Shown here one piece after another: positions 34,290 to 43,490 of a stretch of 64,000 bases of DNA. Origin of the DNA: an uncultured Eubacteriales bacterium (GTDB lineage: Bacteria; Bacillota; Clostridia; Lachnospirales; Lachnospiraceae); contig OMWV01000025.1 of NCBI GenBank assembly GCA_900314845.1, positions 1-64,000 on the forward strand. The letters run 5' to 3'. Every line of letters begins with the position of its first letter. The first letter of the stretch is position 1. A program made the translations under genes and the position numbers. Below the pieces are notes generated by a model that ran no database searches, was not told where the DNA came from, and worked only from the letters and a program-made list of their open reading frames with translations.

Positions 34290-35840
34290 TTATCTTCTCC
34301 TCTCTCCTTTTCCCAGAGATTCGCTCTGAGGAACCGTAACTTCCTTGTCATAGCAGGAGAAACAATTTTCTACCAGCTCCTTATCCGGAGCCGGCGTGAA
34401 GGCAGATATGAGGGGAACGAGGATCAGGCCGGCTATCATGCAGAAAGCACCTGCATTTATGGGGGACTGCAGAATAGGCGGGAATGCGGATCTCATGGTC
34501 ATGTTGCATATCATAAAAACTGTCGAGAAGAGGAAGCAGACCCAGATAGAGGCCGGGCTGGCCTTCCTGTAGTAGAGGCCGTAAAGGAGGGGAGCCAGAA
34601 AGGCTCCTGCCAGCGCGCCCCAGGATATGCCCATGAGCTGGGCGATGAATGTCACATTGCTCTTGTACTGGATCAGGGCGATCACGACGGATATGATGAC
34701 AAATACGACGATGAGCACTCTCATGATAAATACCTGTTTCTTTTCGCTCATTTTCTTGTCGAAGCTGTTCTTTATCAGGTCCAGCGTGAGCGTGGAGCTG
34801 GAAGCCAGGACCAGGGAAGAGAGCGTGGACATGGACGCGGAAAGCACGAGGATGACGACAAGGCCGATCAGGATGTCCGGCAGGCCGGAAAGCATGGTGG
34901 GGATGATCTGGTCAAATCCTTTTGATATATCGATCTTGTCGGAAAAAAGCCTGCCAAAGCCGCCCAGGAAATAGCAGCCGCCGGCGACAACGATGGCAAA
35001 GGCTGTCGATACAACGGTCCCCGTGGATATGGCCTTCTCACTTTTTATGGCATAAAATTTCTGCACCATCTGAGGCAGGCCCCAGGTACCCAGGGAGGTC
35101 AGGATGACAACGCCCAGCAGACTCAGGGGATCCGGTCCGAAGAAGGAGTTAAATACTCCCGGCGTGTCCGATACGGCCGGGTCCGTGACTTTTGCCAGAC
35201 CGTCCAGGGAGGCCATGAAACCGCCGTTTCCCTGCAGGACTGCCGCGATGACCGCGACAATGCCGAAGAGCATGATGATGCCCTGGACAAAGTCATTGAC
35301 GGCGGTCGCCATGTAGCCGCCTATGATGACGTAGATGCCGGTCAGGGCCGCCATGACGATAACACAGACGGAATAATCAATGTGAAATGCCATGCCGAAG
35401 AGCCTGGAAAGGCCGTTGTAGAGGGAAGCCGTGTAGGGGATCAGGAATATAAATGTAATGATCGCGGCAGCGACCCGCAGGGCATTGCTTCCGTATCTCT
35501 CGCCGAAGAACTGGGGCATGGTCGCCGAGTCCAGATGCTGGGTCATGACTCTTGTCCTTCTTCCCAGGACGACCCAGGCCAGCAGAGAGCCCAAAAGGGC
35601 GTTCCCTATGCCGATCCAGGTAGAGGCTATGCCGAACTTCCAGCCGAACTGGCCGGCATAGCCGACAAATATGACGGCGGAAAAATATGAGGTGCCGTAG
35701 GCAAATGCCGACAGCCAGGGGCCGACAGACCGGCCGCCCAGGACAAATCCATTTACGCTGGCCGCGTGAGTCCTGCAGTAGACTCCTATGCCCACCATAA
35801 CGGCAAAAAATATGACCAGAAGCAAAACTTTTACAACCAT
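34290..35840 (-). CDS. Sodium:solute symporter (SSS family)
   Basis: 516 residues, about 13 helices, ATG at 35840 after TAGGAGG. It belongs to the PutP/PanF-type SSS family: VLGGRSVGPWLSAFAYGTSYFSAVIFVG at the N-terminus, MPQFFGERYGS, and VVILVLSASMSTLSSLVLASSSTL, the region that carries the second sodium site. Substrate is not certain; amino acids or organic acids are likely. A perfect inverted repeat 43 nt upstream of the start suggests tight control. Its divergent neighbour is an Ldh2-type 2-oxoacid reductase, so a related substrate is possible. Confidence 0.9.
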   Translation of the reverse strand: MVVKVLLLVIFFAVMVGIGVYCRTHAASVNGFVLGGRSVGPWLSAFAYGTSYFSAVIFVGYAGQFGWKFGIASTWIGIGNALLGSLLAWVVLGRRTRVMTQHLDSATMPQFFGERYGSNALRVAAAIITFIFLIPYTASLYNGLSRLFGMAFHIDYSVCVIVMAALTGIYVIIGGYMATAVNDFVQGIIMLFGIVAVIAAVLQGNGGFMASLDGLAKVTDPAVSDTPGVFNSFFGPDPLSLLGVVILTSLGTWGLPQMVQKFYAIKSEKAISTGTVVSTAFAIVVAGGCYFLGGFGRLFSDKIDISKGFDQIIPTMLSGLPDILIGLVVILVLSASMSTLSSLVLASSSTLTLDLIKNSFDKKMSEKKQVFIMRVLIVVFVIISVVIALIQYKSNVTFIAQLMGISWGALAGAFLAPLLYGLYYRKASPASIWVCFLFSTVFMICNMTMRSAFPPILQSPINAGAFCMIAGLILVPLISAFTPAPDKELVENCFSCYDKEVTVPQSESLGKGERRR

Positions 35841-35882
35841 AACAATATCCTCCTAATCAGGCTGCAAGGGAAATCGCTTTTT

Positions 35883-35909
35883 CACTTTAAAGCGTTGCGC
35901 TTTAAAGTG
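35883..35909. promoter_or_regulatory. 12-bp perfect inverted repeat (operator candidate) upstream of the symporter
   Basis: CACTTTAAAGCG (35883-35894), TTG, CGCTTTAAAGTG (35898-35909). It lies 43-69 nt upstream of the symporter ATG in the divergent region, a usual place for an operator. TTTAAAG within each arm is itself near-palindromic. The regulator is unknown. Confidence 0.6.
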
Positions 35910-36001
35910 TACTACTTTGACGGGATAAAGTCAAGAGACTTCCGCCAAACATAAGCCCCTGTTGGAAAAAATTGTTAAATAAATAACTCGGCCGTCAAAT
36001 G

Positions 36002-36030
36002 TGGTCATAATTAGCAGTATATGATATACT
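36002..36030 (+). promoter_or_regulatory. Promoter of the Ldh2-type dehydrogenase
   Basis: TGGTCA (36002-36007), 17-bp spacer, TATACT (36025-36030); about 80 nt of leader precede the ATG. Confidence 0.55.
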
Positions 36031-36112
36031 ATAGGATAACCTTACAAATAGGTTTATTTTATGTTATGCCTTTGTAAGGGATTTGAAAAATAGGGAAAGA
36101 GGGGTATAATCA

Positions 36113-37243
36113 ATGGCACACGTTAAAATCAGAGTTGACAGCATGAAGGCTTTCTGCAACGAAGTCTTCAAGAAATTCGGTTTCACAGAGGAAGAGAGTT
36201 CTATCATAACAGATGTTCTTATGCTCTCTGATATCTACGGCATCGAGTCCCACGGAGTCCAGAGACTGGTAAGATACCACAAGGGCATCGAGAGCGGCAT
36301 GATAAAAGTTCATGCGAAGCCTGAGATTGTCAAGGAAACACCTGTATCCGCTGTAATAGACGGACATGAAGGCATGGGACAGCTGATCGGACATTTCAGC
36401 ATGAACCTGGCTATTAAGAAGGCCAAGGAGACAGGCATCGGCATTGTCACAGTCCGCGAGTCCAACCACTACGGCATAGCCGGCTACTATGCAAAGATGG
36501 CCTGCGACCAGGGACTTATCGGTATGTCCGCTACAAACAGCGAGGCGATCGTCGTTCCTACCTTCGGCAAGAAGGCTATGCTGGGCACAGACCCCATGGC
36601 TTTCAGCATGCCCGCGGAGCCCTATCCGTTCTTCTTTGACGCCGCGACCAGCATCGTTACCCGCGGAAAGTTCGAGATGTACAACAAGGCTGAGGAGCCT
36701 GTACCCAGGATGTGGGGAACTGACGAGAACGGTCACCCCTGCACGGATGCGGGAAGAGTCCTCAGGAACATAAAGTCAAAGGCCGGCGGCGGTATTTCTC
36801 CCCTCGGCGGCGTAGATGAGGTCTACGGAAGCCACAAGGGCTACGGCAACGCCATGGTAGTAGAGATCCTCACAGGAATCCTCTCCAACGGCCTCACATC
36901 CAACCACAATCTTATAAACAACCACGGCGGCACCTGCCACTTCTTCGCGGCTATCGATCCCAGCATTTTCGGCAACCCGGAGATGATAAAGAACCATCTG
37001 TCCACTTTCCTTGATGAGATCCGTGAATCTCCCAAGAGAGATGGCAAGACCAAGATCTATACACACGGCGAGAAGGAAGTTCTGGCAACTGCAGACCGCA
37101 TGAAGAACGGCATAGATGTTGATATCAAGACTCTGGAAGAGATGAAAGACTGCGCTGACTATGTAGGCGTAGATTACTACAAGTATTTCGGCTATCTGGG
37201 AGTTAAGATCTTCTACAACCCCGATGACCATACACAGTATTAA
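36113..37243 (+). CDS. Ldh2/malate-lactate dehydrogenase family oxidoreductase
   Basis: 376 residues. It has the fold of the NAD(P)-dependent YlbC/YiaK/AllD family, distinct from classical L-lactate dehydrogenase. Motifs: SDIYGIESHGVQRLVRY, ESNHYGIAGYYAKMA, and MLGTDPMAFSMP followed by HKGYGNAMVVEILTGILSNG. Family members reduce 2-oxoacids such as ureidoglycolate, malate, 2,3-diketogulonate or piperideine carboxylate; the sequence does not decide which. It has its own promoter and may be cotranscribed with the GH25 gene 18 nt downstream, though no functional link is clear. Confidence 0.88.
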   Translation: MAHVKIRVDSMKAFCNEVFKKFGFTEEESSIITDVLMLSDIYGIESHGVQRLVRYHKGIESGMIKVHAKPEIVKETPVSAVIDGHEGMGQLIGHFSMNLAIKKAKETGIGIVTVRESNHYGIAGYYAKMACDQGLIGMSATNSEAIVVPTFGKKAMLGTDPMAFSMPAEPYPFFFDAATSIVTRGKFEMYNKAEEPVPRMWGTDENGHPCTDAGRVLRNIKSKAGGGISPLGGVDEVYGSHKGYGNAMVVEILTGILSNGLTSNHNLINNHGGTCHFFAAIDPSIFGNPEMIKNHLSTFLDEIRESPKRDGKTKIYTHGEKEVLATADRMKNGIDVDIKTLEEMKDCADYVGVDYYKYFGYLGVKIFYNPDDHTQY

Positions 37244-37261
37244 GGACTGATAGATTCCTAT

Positions 37262-38116
37262 ATGCGTAATAAACAGCGTAGACACGCAGGCACCCTGTGG
37301 ATGATGGGTGCCTGCACTATACTGGCTGCAGTGATCTGCACATCCGCCCTGGCCTCATCCAGGTCCGGGAAAACATTTTCCTTCAACAGCCAGGGGACTG
37401 CCTATGAGGCGGAGCTTGACAGGTCGGTTGACCCATCTCCCTACGATCCGGACAGGTTCGTGAGCAGCGGCTCTTCCATGACCTACGAGGACAAGACCTA
37501 CACCTCCCGCATGGGGGTCGACGTCTCCTACTATCAGGGGGACATAGACTGGGAGAAGGTGAAGAAGGCAGGCTATGAATTTGCCTTTATCCGGGCCGGC
37601 TACCGGGGATATGGAGATGCCGGCAATATCAAGGCCGATGAGAATTTTGTGAAAAATGTCCAGGGTGCGCAGGCGGCAGGGCTGGACGTGGGAGTCTATT
37701 TCTTCTCCCAGGCCGTCAGCGAGAAGGAAGCCCGGGCAGAGGCCGATTTCGTCGTGAAGATGATAGAGGATAACGGCCTTTCCATAGACCTTCCCATCGC
37801 GTTTGATCCGGAGAAGGTCTTCACGTCGGATTCCAGGACAAGCCTTTTGAAGGATTCGCAGTTCACCCAGAACTGTCTGACTTTCTGCAAGGAGATCGCG
37901 TCGCGCGGTTATGATACCGCCATATACTCCAGCATGCTCTGGGAAGCCTTTACCTTTGATATGTCCCAGTTCAGGGGAATCCCCATCTGGTACTGCGACT
38001 ATGTGAGCAAGCCGCAGACGCCCTACAATTTCCGTTTCTGGCAGTACTCAAGCACTGCGACAGTAGACGGGATCCCGACCCCCTGCGATGTCGACATAGA
38101 GCTTTACAGAAAATAA
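37262..38116 (+). CDS. Glycoside hydrolase family 25 (lysozyme-like muramidase)
   Basis: 284 residues with an N-terminal hydrophobic segment (about residues 12-32), either signal peptide or membrane anchor. The GH25 domain spans about 78-284: GVDVSYYQGDIDWEKVKKAG (first catalytic Asp), IRAGYRGYGDAG, and LPIAFDPEKV, where the D-x-E pair is kept, then IPIWYCDYV and FRFWQYSSTATVDG. It should hydrolyse the beta-1,4 bond between MurNAc and GlcNAc in the wall. The ribosome-binding site is poor, so expression may depend on readthrough from the upstream gene. Confidence 0.9.
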   Translation: MRNKQRRHAGTLWMMGACTILAAVICTSALASSRSGKTFSFNSQGTAYEAELDRSVDPSPYDPDRFVSSGSSMTYEDKTYTSRMGVDVSYYQGDIDWEKVKKAGYEFAFIRAGYRGYGDAGNIKADENFVKNVQGAQAAGLDVGVYFFSQAVSEKEARAEADFVVKMIEDNGLSIDLPIAFDPEKVFTSDSRTSLLKDSQFTQNCLTFCKEIASRGYDTAIYSSMLWEAFTFDMSQFRGIPIWYCDYVSKPQTPYNFRFWQYSSTATVDGIPTPCDVDIELYRK

Positions 38117-38117
38117 A

Positions 38118-38161
38118 AGATCCGCTTTACAGATATCACGATCTATAAAGCGGATCTTTTT
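38118..38161. terminator. Bidirectional terminator between GH25 and the amidase gene
   Basis: AGATCCGCTTTA (38118-38129) pairs perfectly with TAAAGCGGATCT (38146-38157), followed by TTTT on the plus strand and by TTTTATTTTC on the minus strand. Confidence 0.9.
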
Positions 38162-38172
38162 CTGCCCCTGAT

Positions 38173-39918
38173 CTACTTGTCCATCTCCTGATATACGGTC
38201 TTCGAGATGGCGGAGATCTGACTGGCGGCTTTTTCATTGCTCTTTACGCCGCTGCTAAGCACGCAGAGGGCATAGTCAGCATTTTCCCCCCAGACGATGG
38301 CGATATCATTCTCCACATGGCCGGTATCGCCCGACAGCTCTCCTGTCTTGTTGGCCGTTTTGGCCCCCGTCCCGGAGAGGCCGGCCGGGATCTTGCCTGT
38401 TCGCTGCTGGGCTTTCAGAAAGTCCAGCATCTCATTCGAAGCCTCTTTGCTGACGCAGGTCCCGTCGTAAATATCTGTCAGCAGATAGGCACAGTCATTG
38501 GAAGATGTGTAATTATCCCCATTGCTGTTGCCGGCAAGAAATTTTCTTCCCATATGGGTGCTGTCATAGCCGTTCTCCCGGCAGAAATCATTGACCAGAT
38601 CCATGCCCTTTGAAAAGCTTCCTCCGCCCAGATCCTCGACGACGGAATTGGCCGCGTCATTATCACTGACCGTGATCATCTTCTCTATCTTGCCCCTCAG
38701 GGCGTCCTTTTCCCCTTCGCTCATGCTGACTGAGTCGGAATAGAGGGCCCTGTCATAAGCGGCTGCCATGATAAATGTTTTCAGGACACTGGCTGAGAGC
38801 ATCTTTCTGCTGCCGCCCGTATCCGCGCTTGAGCTGTCATAGAGATCGACCAGGGTGACAGACCACTTTTCACCGGATCTCTCCGAGGCGTCCGTGTATT
38901 TTTCCTTAATATCTTCTATCACCTTGCCCGTTTTTGCCGTGGCCGCGCTTTTTGCCTTTCTGGCTGATTCCGTACTGACCTTTACGGAGCTGTCTCCTCC
39001 TGACTGTTCTGCGGCTCCCTCATAGGATGTGGGATGATCTTCAAAATACCGGTCTATCCCGTCCGCGATCCCCTTTACCATCTTTTTTCGGAAACTGTCA
39101 TCATCCATCTTCAGATCATCCGACTTATTGGACATAAATCCCATCTCCAGCAGGGCGACCGGGATCTTGCTCCAGTTTGTGCCGGAAAGATCGTCCCTGA
39201 GGCTGATCCCGTTATTCTTTATGCCTGTTGCTTTGCAGTAGGAATCTATGATATCCTTTCCCAGATCCTGGGACTCCTCGTGAAGGCTGCCGACATATTT
39301 GTTGTCAGAGGAAGGGACAAGAACGGAAGCTCCGTGGACGCCGCTGTTGTCCGCCCCGTCCGCGTGCAGCCTGATCACGCAGTCCGCCCCGGACTCATTG
39401 GCCAGCTTTGCCCTCTCCGAGTTGCTGATGGCCGTGTCATTGTCCTCCCGCGTCATGATGACCTTGTATCCCCTTGCCTGAAGCTGGTCTCTGAGTTTCA
39501 GGCCGATGGCCAGGTTCAGCTCATACTCCGGCGTGCCGGAATACCGGCCGGTTGTCCCCGCCGTCGCCTTGGCTTTCATGACAGAAGATCCCGGAGCGCT
39601 GGGCTCTTTGGCCGACATATCGACCCAGCTGCCCTGATGGCCCGGATCTATGGCTACATATCCCCTGACCTCTGCTTTTCCCTGGTCTGTCTGCCCGGTC
39701 TCTCTCTTTTCTGTCTCTGTCTCCCGGTCTGTCTCCGTCTCAGCTTTTGTCTCTGCTTTTGTCTCTGATTCCGTCTCAACCGCCAGGGAAGAGCCCGCGC
39801 TCTCTGTCTGCGGGACGCTCTGGGAACTGCCAGCCCCGCCTCCGCAGCCTGAGATGAGAAGAAGCGCCGCCAGCGCCCCGGCGGCGGCAGCCCTTAATTT
39901 CCCCGATATCTTTTTCAT
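38173..39918 (-). CDS. Lipoprotein fusing an N-acetylmuramoyl-L-alanine amidase and a beta-lactamase-like domain
   Basis: 581 residues, ATG at 39918 after GAAGGG. A lipobox (LLISGCGG) marks lipidation at Cys25 and is followed by a Thr/Glu-rich spacer (ETESETKAETKAETE). Residues about 85-295 are an Amidase_3 domain with YVAIDPGHQG, the zinc Glu in TPEYELNLA, RLHADGADN, and LLEMGFMSN. After a linker, residues about 340-581 have class A serine beta-lactamase motifs: SVLK (SxxK), SDN, and KTG. The protein probably trims peptidoglycan at the outer membrane face of the cell. Whether the second domain hydrolyses beta-lactams, or acts as a peptidase or wall sensor, is not shown by sequence. Confidence 0.88.
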   Translation of the reverse strand: MKKISGKLRAAAAGALAALLLISGCGGGAGSSQSVPQTESAGSSLAVETESETKAETKAETETDRETETEKRETGQTDQGKAEVRGYVAIDPGHQGSWVDMSAKEPSAPGSSVMKAKATAGTTGRYSGTPEYELNLAIGLKLRDQLQARGYKVIMTREDNDTAISNSERAKLANESGADCVIRLHADGADNSGVHGASVLVPSSDNKYVGSLHEESQDLGKDIIDSYCKATGIKNNGISLRDDLSGTNWSKIPVALLEMGFMSNKSDDLKMDDDSFRKKMVKGIADGIDRYFEDHPTSYEGAAEQSGGDSSVKVSTESARKAKSAATAKTGKVIEDIKEKYTDASERSGEKWSVTLVDLYDSSSADTGGSRKMLSASVLKTFIMAAAYDRALYSDSVSMSEGEKDALRGKIEKMITVSDNDAANSVVEDLGGGSFSKGMDLVNDFCRENGYDSTHMGRKFLAGNSNGDNYTSSNDCAYLLTDIYDGTCVSKEASNEMLDFLKAQQRTGKIPAGLSGTGAKTANKTGELSGDTGHVENDIAIVWGENADYALCVLSSGVKSNEKAASQISAISKTVYQEMDK

Positions 39919-39949
39919 ATACTATCCCTTCATCCTTCCAACAAAGTCC

Positions 39950-39980
39950 GGCGCCGGAAACGATCTCCCGCTCCGGCGCC
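39950..39980 (-). terminator. GC-rich hairpin after glgB
   Basis: GGCGCCGGA (39950-39958) pairs perfectly with TCCGGCGCC (39972-39980). On the minus strand only CTTTG follows, so it is a weak or partial terminator, 8 nt after the glgB stop. Confidence 0.5.
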
Positions 39981-39988
39981 TGCCTGAT

Positions 39989-41980
39989 CTAGCCTATCTT
40001 TTTATACCTGCCGCAAAGTCCGCGGACATCCTTCCTGCTCAGCCTCTTTGCTGCCGGCTTGGGCGGCTCCTTGTAATCAAATTTGAAGATGCATACGCCA
40101 AAGGGCCCCAGGTGGTAGCCGATAGAATAATCCTTGTAGTCCCAGTTCATCTTATCCGCCGTGATGGGACGCTTATTGACCCGTCCGTCCCCGCCGTATT
40201 CCTTTGCGTTGCTGTTGAAAACTTCCGTGTAGACACCCGGGCAGGGAACTCCTGACCGGAACTTGTCGTAAACGACCGGCGAGAAATTAAAGTGACACAG
40301 CAGGCAGTTCTTGCCGCTCTTTGTCATCCGGCAGAATGTCAGCATATTGTGGTCGGCGTCGGCGCCGTTGATCCAGACAAATCCTTCCGGGGAATCGTCC
40401 AGCTCATATAGGGCGCTGTACTGCCTGTAGAAATGCAGGAGATCTCTCATATATCTGTGGATCTGCTTATGCTGTTCATAGTCGTCAAGCAGGTTCCAGT
40501 CCAGACTCCTCTCCTCACTCCACTCCCGGTGCTGGGCAAAATCCTGGCCCATAAAGAGGAGTTTTTTGCCCGGATGCATGATCATAAGGCCGTAGCCCAC
40601 GCGCAGATTGCCGTACTTCTCCGGCAGGGTCCCGGGCATCTTCTCTATCATAGATTTCTTCAGGTGAACGACCTCGTCATGGGAAAGCACGAGGACGTAC
40701 TTTTCACTGTAGGCATAGGAAAAGCTGAACGTCAGCTCATTCTGATGGTACTTCCTGAAGAAGGGGTCGCACTGCATATACTCGAGGAAATCGTGCATCC
40801 AGCCCATATTCCATTTGAAACTGAAACCAAGCCCTCCATCCTCGGGGGCTCCCGTTACCTTGGGCCAGGCTGTGGACTCCTCGGCTATGACCATGGCGCC
40901 GGGTTCTCTCTTCTTCACAATGGAGTTCAGGTGCTTGAGAAATTCTATGGCGTCATAGTTTTCATTGCCGCCGTCCTTGTTGGGCAGCCATTCCCCGGCC
41001 TTGCGGCCGTAATCCAGATAGAGCATGGACGCGACGGCATCTACCCTGAGGCCGTCTATATGAAACTTCTCTATCCAGAAGAGGGCATTGGCCACAAGGA
41101 AATTGGAGACCTCATTGCGCGCGTAGTTGAAGCAGTATGTCCCCCAGTCCGGGTGCTCTCCTCTCCTCGGATCCGGATGCTCATAGAGGGGCGTGCCGTC
41201 AAATCTGCCCAGGCCGAAATCGTCTTTGGGAAAATGTGCGGGAACCCAGTCCAGGATGACCCCTATGCCCTTCTCATGCATGTGATCCACAAAATACATG
41301 AAATCCTCAGGTGTTCCGTATCGGGAAGTCGGGCAGTAATAGCCCGTGACCTGATAGCCCCAGGATGCATCCAGAGGGTGCTCCGCTATCCCCATAAGTT
41401 CCACATGGGTATAGCCCATATAATCTACATAGTCTGCAAGCTCATCCGCCAGCCGCCTGTAACCGATAAAGCCGTCCGGATAGGCATAATCCTTCTTCCA
41501 TGAGCCCAGATGGACTTCATATATGGACATGGGCTGCCCTGCCTGCACATCTTTCCCTTTCAGGCGCTTATCAAGCCAGGCCCCGTCCTTCCACTGATAT
41601 CTGTTGAGATCCGTCACGACAGAGGCGCTCTCCGGCCTCATCTGGGAGGCATTGCCATAGGGGTCTGCCTTGTAAACGATCTTCCCGTCAGCTGCCTCGA
41701 CTGCATATTTGTAAAGGCTGCCCATCCCTATCCCGGGAATAAATCTGTCCCAGATACCTGACTGGCCCACCATGTCCATGGGATCCGCGCCGGGCTTCCA
41801 GTCATTGAAATCGCCTACCACGGACACAGACTTGGCATTCGGTGCCCACACGGCAAAATATGTTCCGCTCTCGCCTTTCTCCTCTGTTATATGGGCGCCC
41901 ATCTTTTCATAAATTTCATAGTGGGTACCCCTGGCAAACAGATACATGTCCAAATCTTCTATTCTAACATCCTGCCCCAT
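39989..41980 (-). CDS. glgB: 1,4-alpha-glucan branching enzyme
   Basis: 663 residues, ATG at 41980 after GGAGG. It makes the alpha-1,6 branches of glycogen. An N-terminal CBM48 domain (GTYFAVWAPNAKSVSVVGDFNDW) precedes a GH13 barrel with DWVPAHFPKDDFGL, the catalytic Asp in DGLRVDAVASM, Glu in VIAEESTAWP, and Asp in VLSHDEVVH. The C-terminal all-beta domain follows. The last 25 residues are Lys/Pro-rich (PPKPAAKRLSRKDV). glgC and glgD for the preceding step lie 19 kb away, so glycogen genes are split here. Confidence 0.96.
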   Translation of the reverse strand: MGQDVRIEDLDMYLFARGTHYEIYEKMGAHITEEKGESGTYFAVWAPNAKSVSVVGDFNDWKPGADPMDMVGQSGIWDRFIPGIGMGSLYKYAVEAADGKIVYKADPYGNASQMRPESASVVTDLNRYQWKDGAWLDKRLKGKDVQAGQPMSIYEVHLGSWKKDYAYPDGFIGYRRLADELADYVDYMGYTHVELMGIAEHPLDASWGYQVTGYYCPTSRYGTPEDFMYFVDHMHEKGIGVILDWVPAHFPKDDFGLGRFDGTPLYEHPDPRRGEHPDWGTYCFNYARNEVSNFLVANALFWIEKFHIDGLRVDAVASMLYLDYGRKAGEWLPNKDGGNENYDAIEFLKHLNSIVKKREPGAMVIAEESTAWPKVTGAPEDGGLGFSFKWNMGWMHDFLEYMQCDPFFRKYHQNELTFSFSYAYSEKYVLVLSHDEVVHLKKSMIEKMPGTLPEKYGNLRVGYGLMIMHPGKKLLFMGQDFAQHREWSEERSLDWNLLDDYEQHKQIHRYMRDLLHFYRQYSALYELDDSPEGFVWINGADADHNMLTFCRMTKSGKNCLLCHFNFSPVVYDKFRSGVPCPGVYTEVFNSNAKEYGGDGRVNKRPITADKMNWDYKDYSIGYHLGPFGVCIFKFDYKEPPKPAAKRLSRKDVRGLCGRYKKIG

Positions 41981-42078
41981 AGATATACCTCCATCCGGAA
42001 ATGAATTCTCCCATATATCTAACAGTATACCATAAACTCGAAATCATAGATACACCTAAGCACGTCCGGAATACCTCT

Positions 42079-43392
42079 TCAGCCTTTTTTCCTGTCAGGG
42101 CCTTTGTGCAAAACCCCTTTTCCGTACTTATCCTGAACGCCCCTCATCATCTCCTCGAGTCCGCGCTTTTTCTCTTCCTCTTTTCTTCTGGCGTCTTCTT
42201 CTCTGCGGACGATCTCCTGCTCCTTCAGAAAATCGTCTATGCTGATCTGATGTGTCTTTCCTTTCTCCAGGCCGCTCATGCCGACTCCTACAAGTCTCAC
42301 TCCGGCAGCCGTGTCAAACAGGCCCGGATTCTCTTCATTCCCGAAAAGGAGCTGACCCATGAGTTCAGAAGCCGTCCGGAATATAAGATCTGCATCGTTG
42401 GAAGCGCTGCTGATCCTGGTCTGTCTGGATCTTCTGGAAAATTCTGCTGTCTTTACGCTGACAAATACGACACTGCCGCAGGCCTCATCTTTTTTCATCC
42501 TCTGCGATACTTTTTCAGACAGCCTTTTCAATAGAGGCGGCATCTCTTCGTGATAATTCTCTGCCCGGATATCCAGGCTGGTCGTGACCTCATTGGAATA
42601 GCTCTTGGCCTCTTCCCTCTGAGTCTTCACCGGTGACTGGCTGATCCCGCAGCTGGCCCTGTGTATATAATCTCCCGCCTTCTGTCCCAACACATAGATG
42701 AGAATATGAGGATCCATGCGGGCCGCGTCTCCTATGGTGAGGACGCCTGCCTTCCTGAGTTTATTGCTTGTCTGCTCCCCGCAGCCATACAGGTCGCCTA
42801 TAGGCAGGGGCCACATTTTTTTCTCTACCTCTTCCGGCCAGAGTGTGTGAGTCTTGTCCGGCTTTACGAAATCGCTCGCCATCTTTGCCAGGAGCTTGTT
42901 GGAGGAGATCCCTACATTCACGGTAAAGCCGAATCTCTCCCTGACCTGACGCCTGATCTCATCCGCCAGGCATAGGGCTGCATCCCTGATATTTCCTGCC
43001 TTCCCGGCAGAGTCTGTCCATCCCCTGCATGCCTGGGTCATATCAATATAAGCTTCATCTATCGACGCCTGCTCGACCTGGTCTGAATATTCATTCAAAA
43101 CTCCCAGAAAAGCCCGGGAATACTTCCTGTAAGCCTCAAAATCTGCTCTGACAAGTATGAGTCCCGGGCATTTTCTCATGGCGGATACTACCGGCTCCCC
43201 TGTCTTTATGCCGAACTTTTTTGCCGGTATGGACTTGGCCGTGATCACCCCGTGCCTTGTCCTCACATCGCCCCCGACTGCTGAGGGAATTGTCCGCAGA
43301 TCCAGAGCGTCCGGATCTTCTTCCAGCCTTTTTACCGCGCTCCAGGAGAGAAAGGCGCTGTTTACATCAACATGAAATATTATTCTTTCCAA
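42079..43392 (-). CDS. dinB: DNA polymerase IV (Y-family translesion polymerase)
   Basis: 437 residues. Y-family motifs are clear: IFHVDVNSAFLSW (metal Asp), ASIDEAYIDMT (catalytic Asp-Glu), and GISSNKLLAKMASDFVKP. The fingers, HhH (YGCGEQTSNKLRKAGV) and little-finger domains follow; the tail is Lys/Glu-rich (EEDARRKEEEKKR). The start is TTG at 43392 with only a weak CAGG site, so translation is probably low. It should carry out error-prone bypass synthesis. It is about 70-80 residues longer than E. coli DinB. Confidence 0.93.
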   Translation of the reverse strand: MERIIFHVDVNSAFLSWSAVKRLEEDPDALDLRTIPSAVGGDVRTRHGVITAKSIPAKKFGIKTGEPVVSAMRKCPGLILVRADFEAYRKYSRAFLGVLNEYSDQVEQASIDEAYIDMTQACRGWTDSAGKAGNIRDAALCLADEIRRQVRERFGFTVNVGISSNKLLAKMASDFVKPDKTHTLWPEEVEKKMWPLPIGDLYGCGEQTSNKLRKAGVLTIGDAARMDPHILIYVLGQKAGDYIHRASCGISQSPVKTQREEAKSYSNEVTTSLDIRAENYHEEMPPLLKRLSEKVSQRMKKDEACGSVVFVSVKTAEFSRRSRQTRISSASNDADLIFRTASELMGQLLFGNEENPGLFDTAAGVRLVGVGMSGLEKGKTHQISIDDFLKEQEIVRREEDARRKEEEKKRGLEEMMRGVQDKYGKGVLHKGPDRKKG

Positions 43393-43413
43393 ATATGCCT
43401 GCCCACTATTTAT

Positions 43414-43451
43414 AAAAAAACCCTGTCCCCGGTTTGGACCGTGAGACAGGG
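43414..43451 (-). terminator. Terminator of etfBA
   Basis: On the minus strand CCCTGTC (43451-43445) pairs with GACAGGG (43427-43421), with an inner CGGT/ACCG pairing, followed by TTTTTTT; 40 nt after the etfA stop. Confidence 0.85.
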
Positions 43452-43490
43452 CATCTGTATTCTAATAAGGTTTGATCTGAGAAGTCTTTT

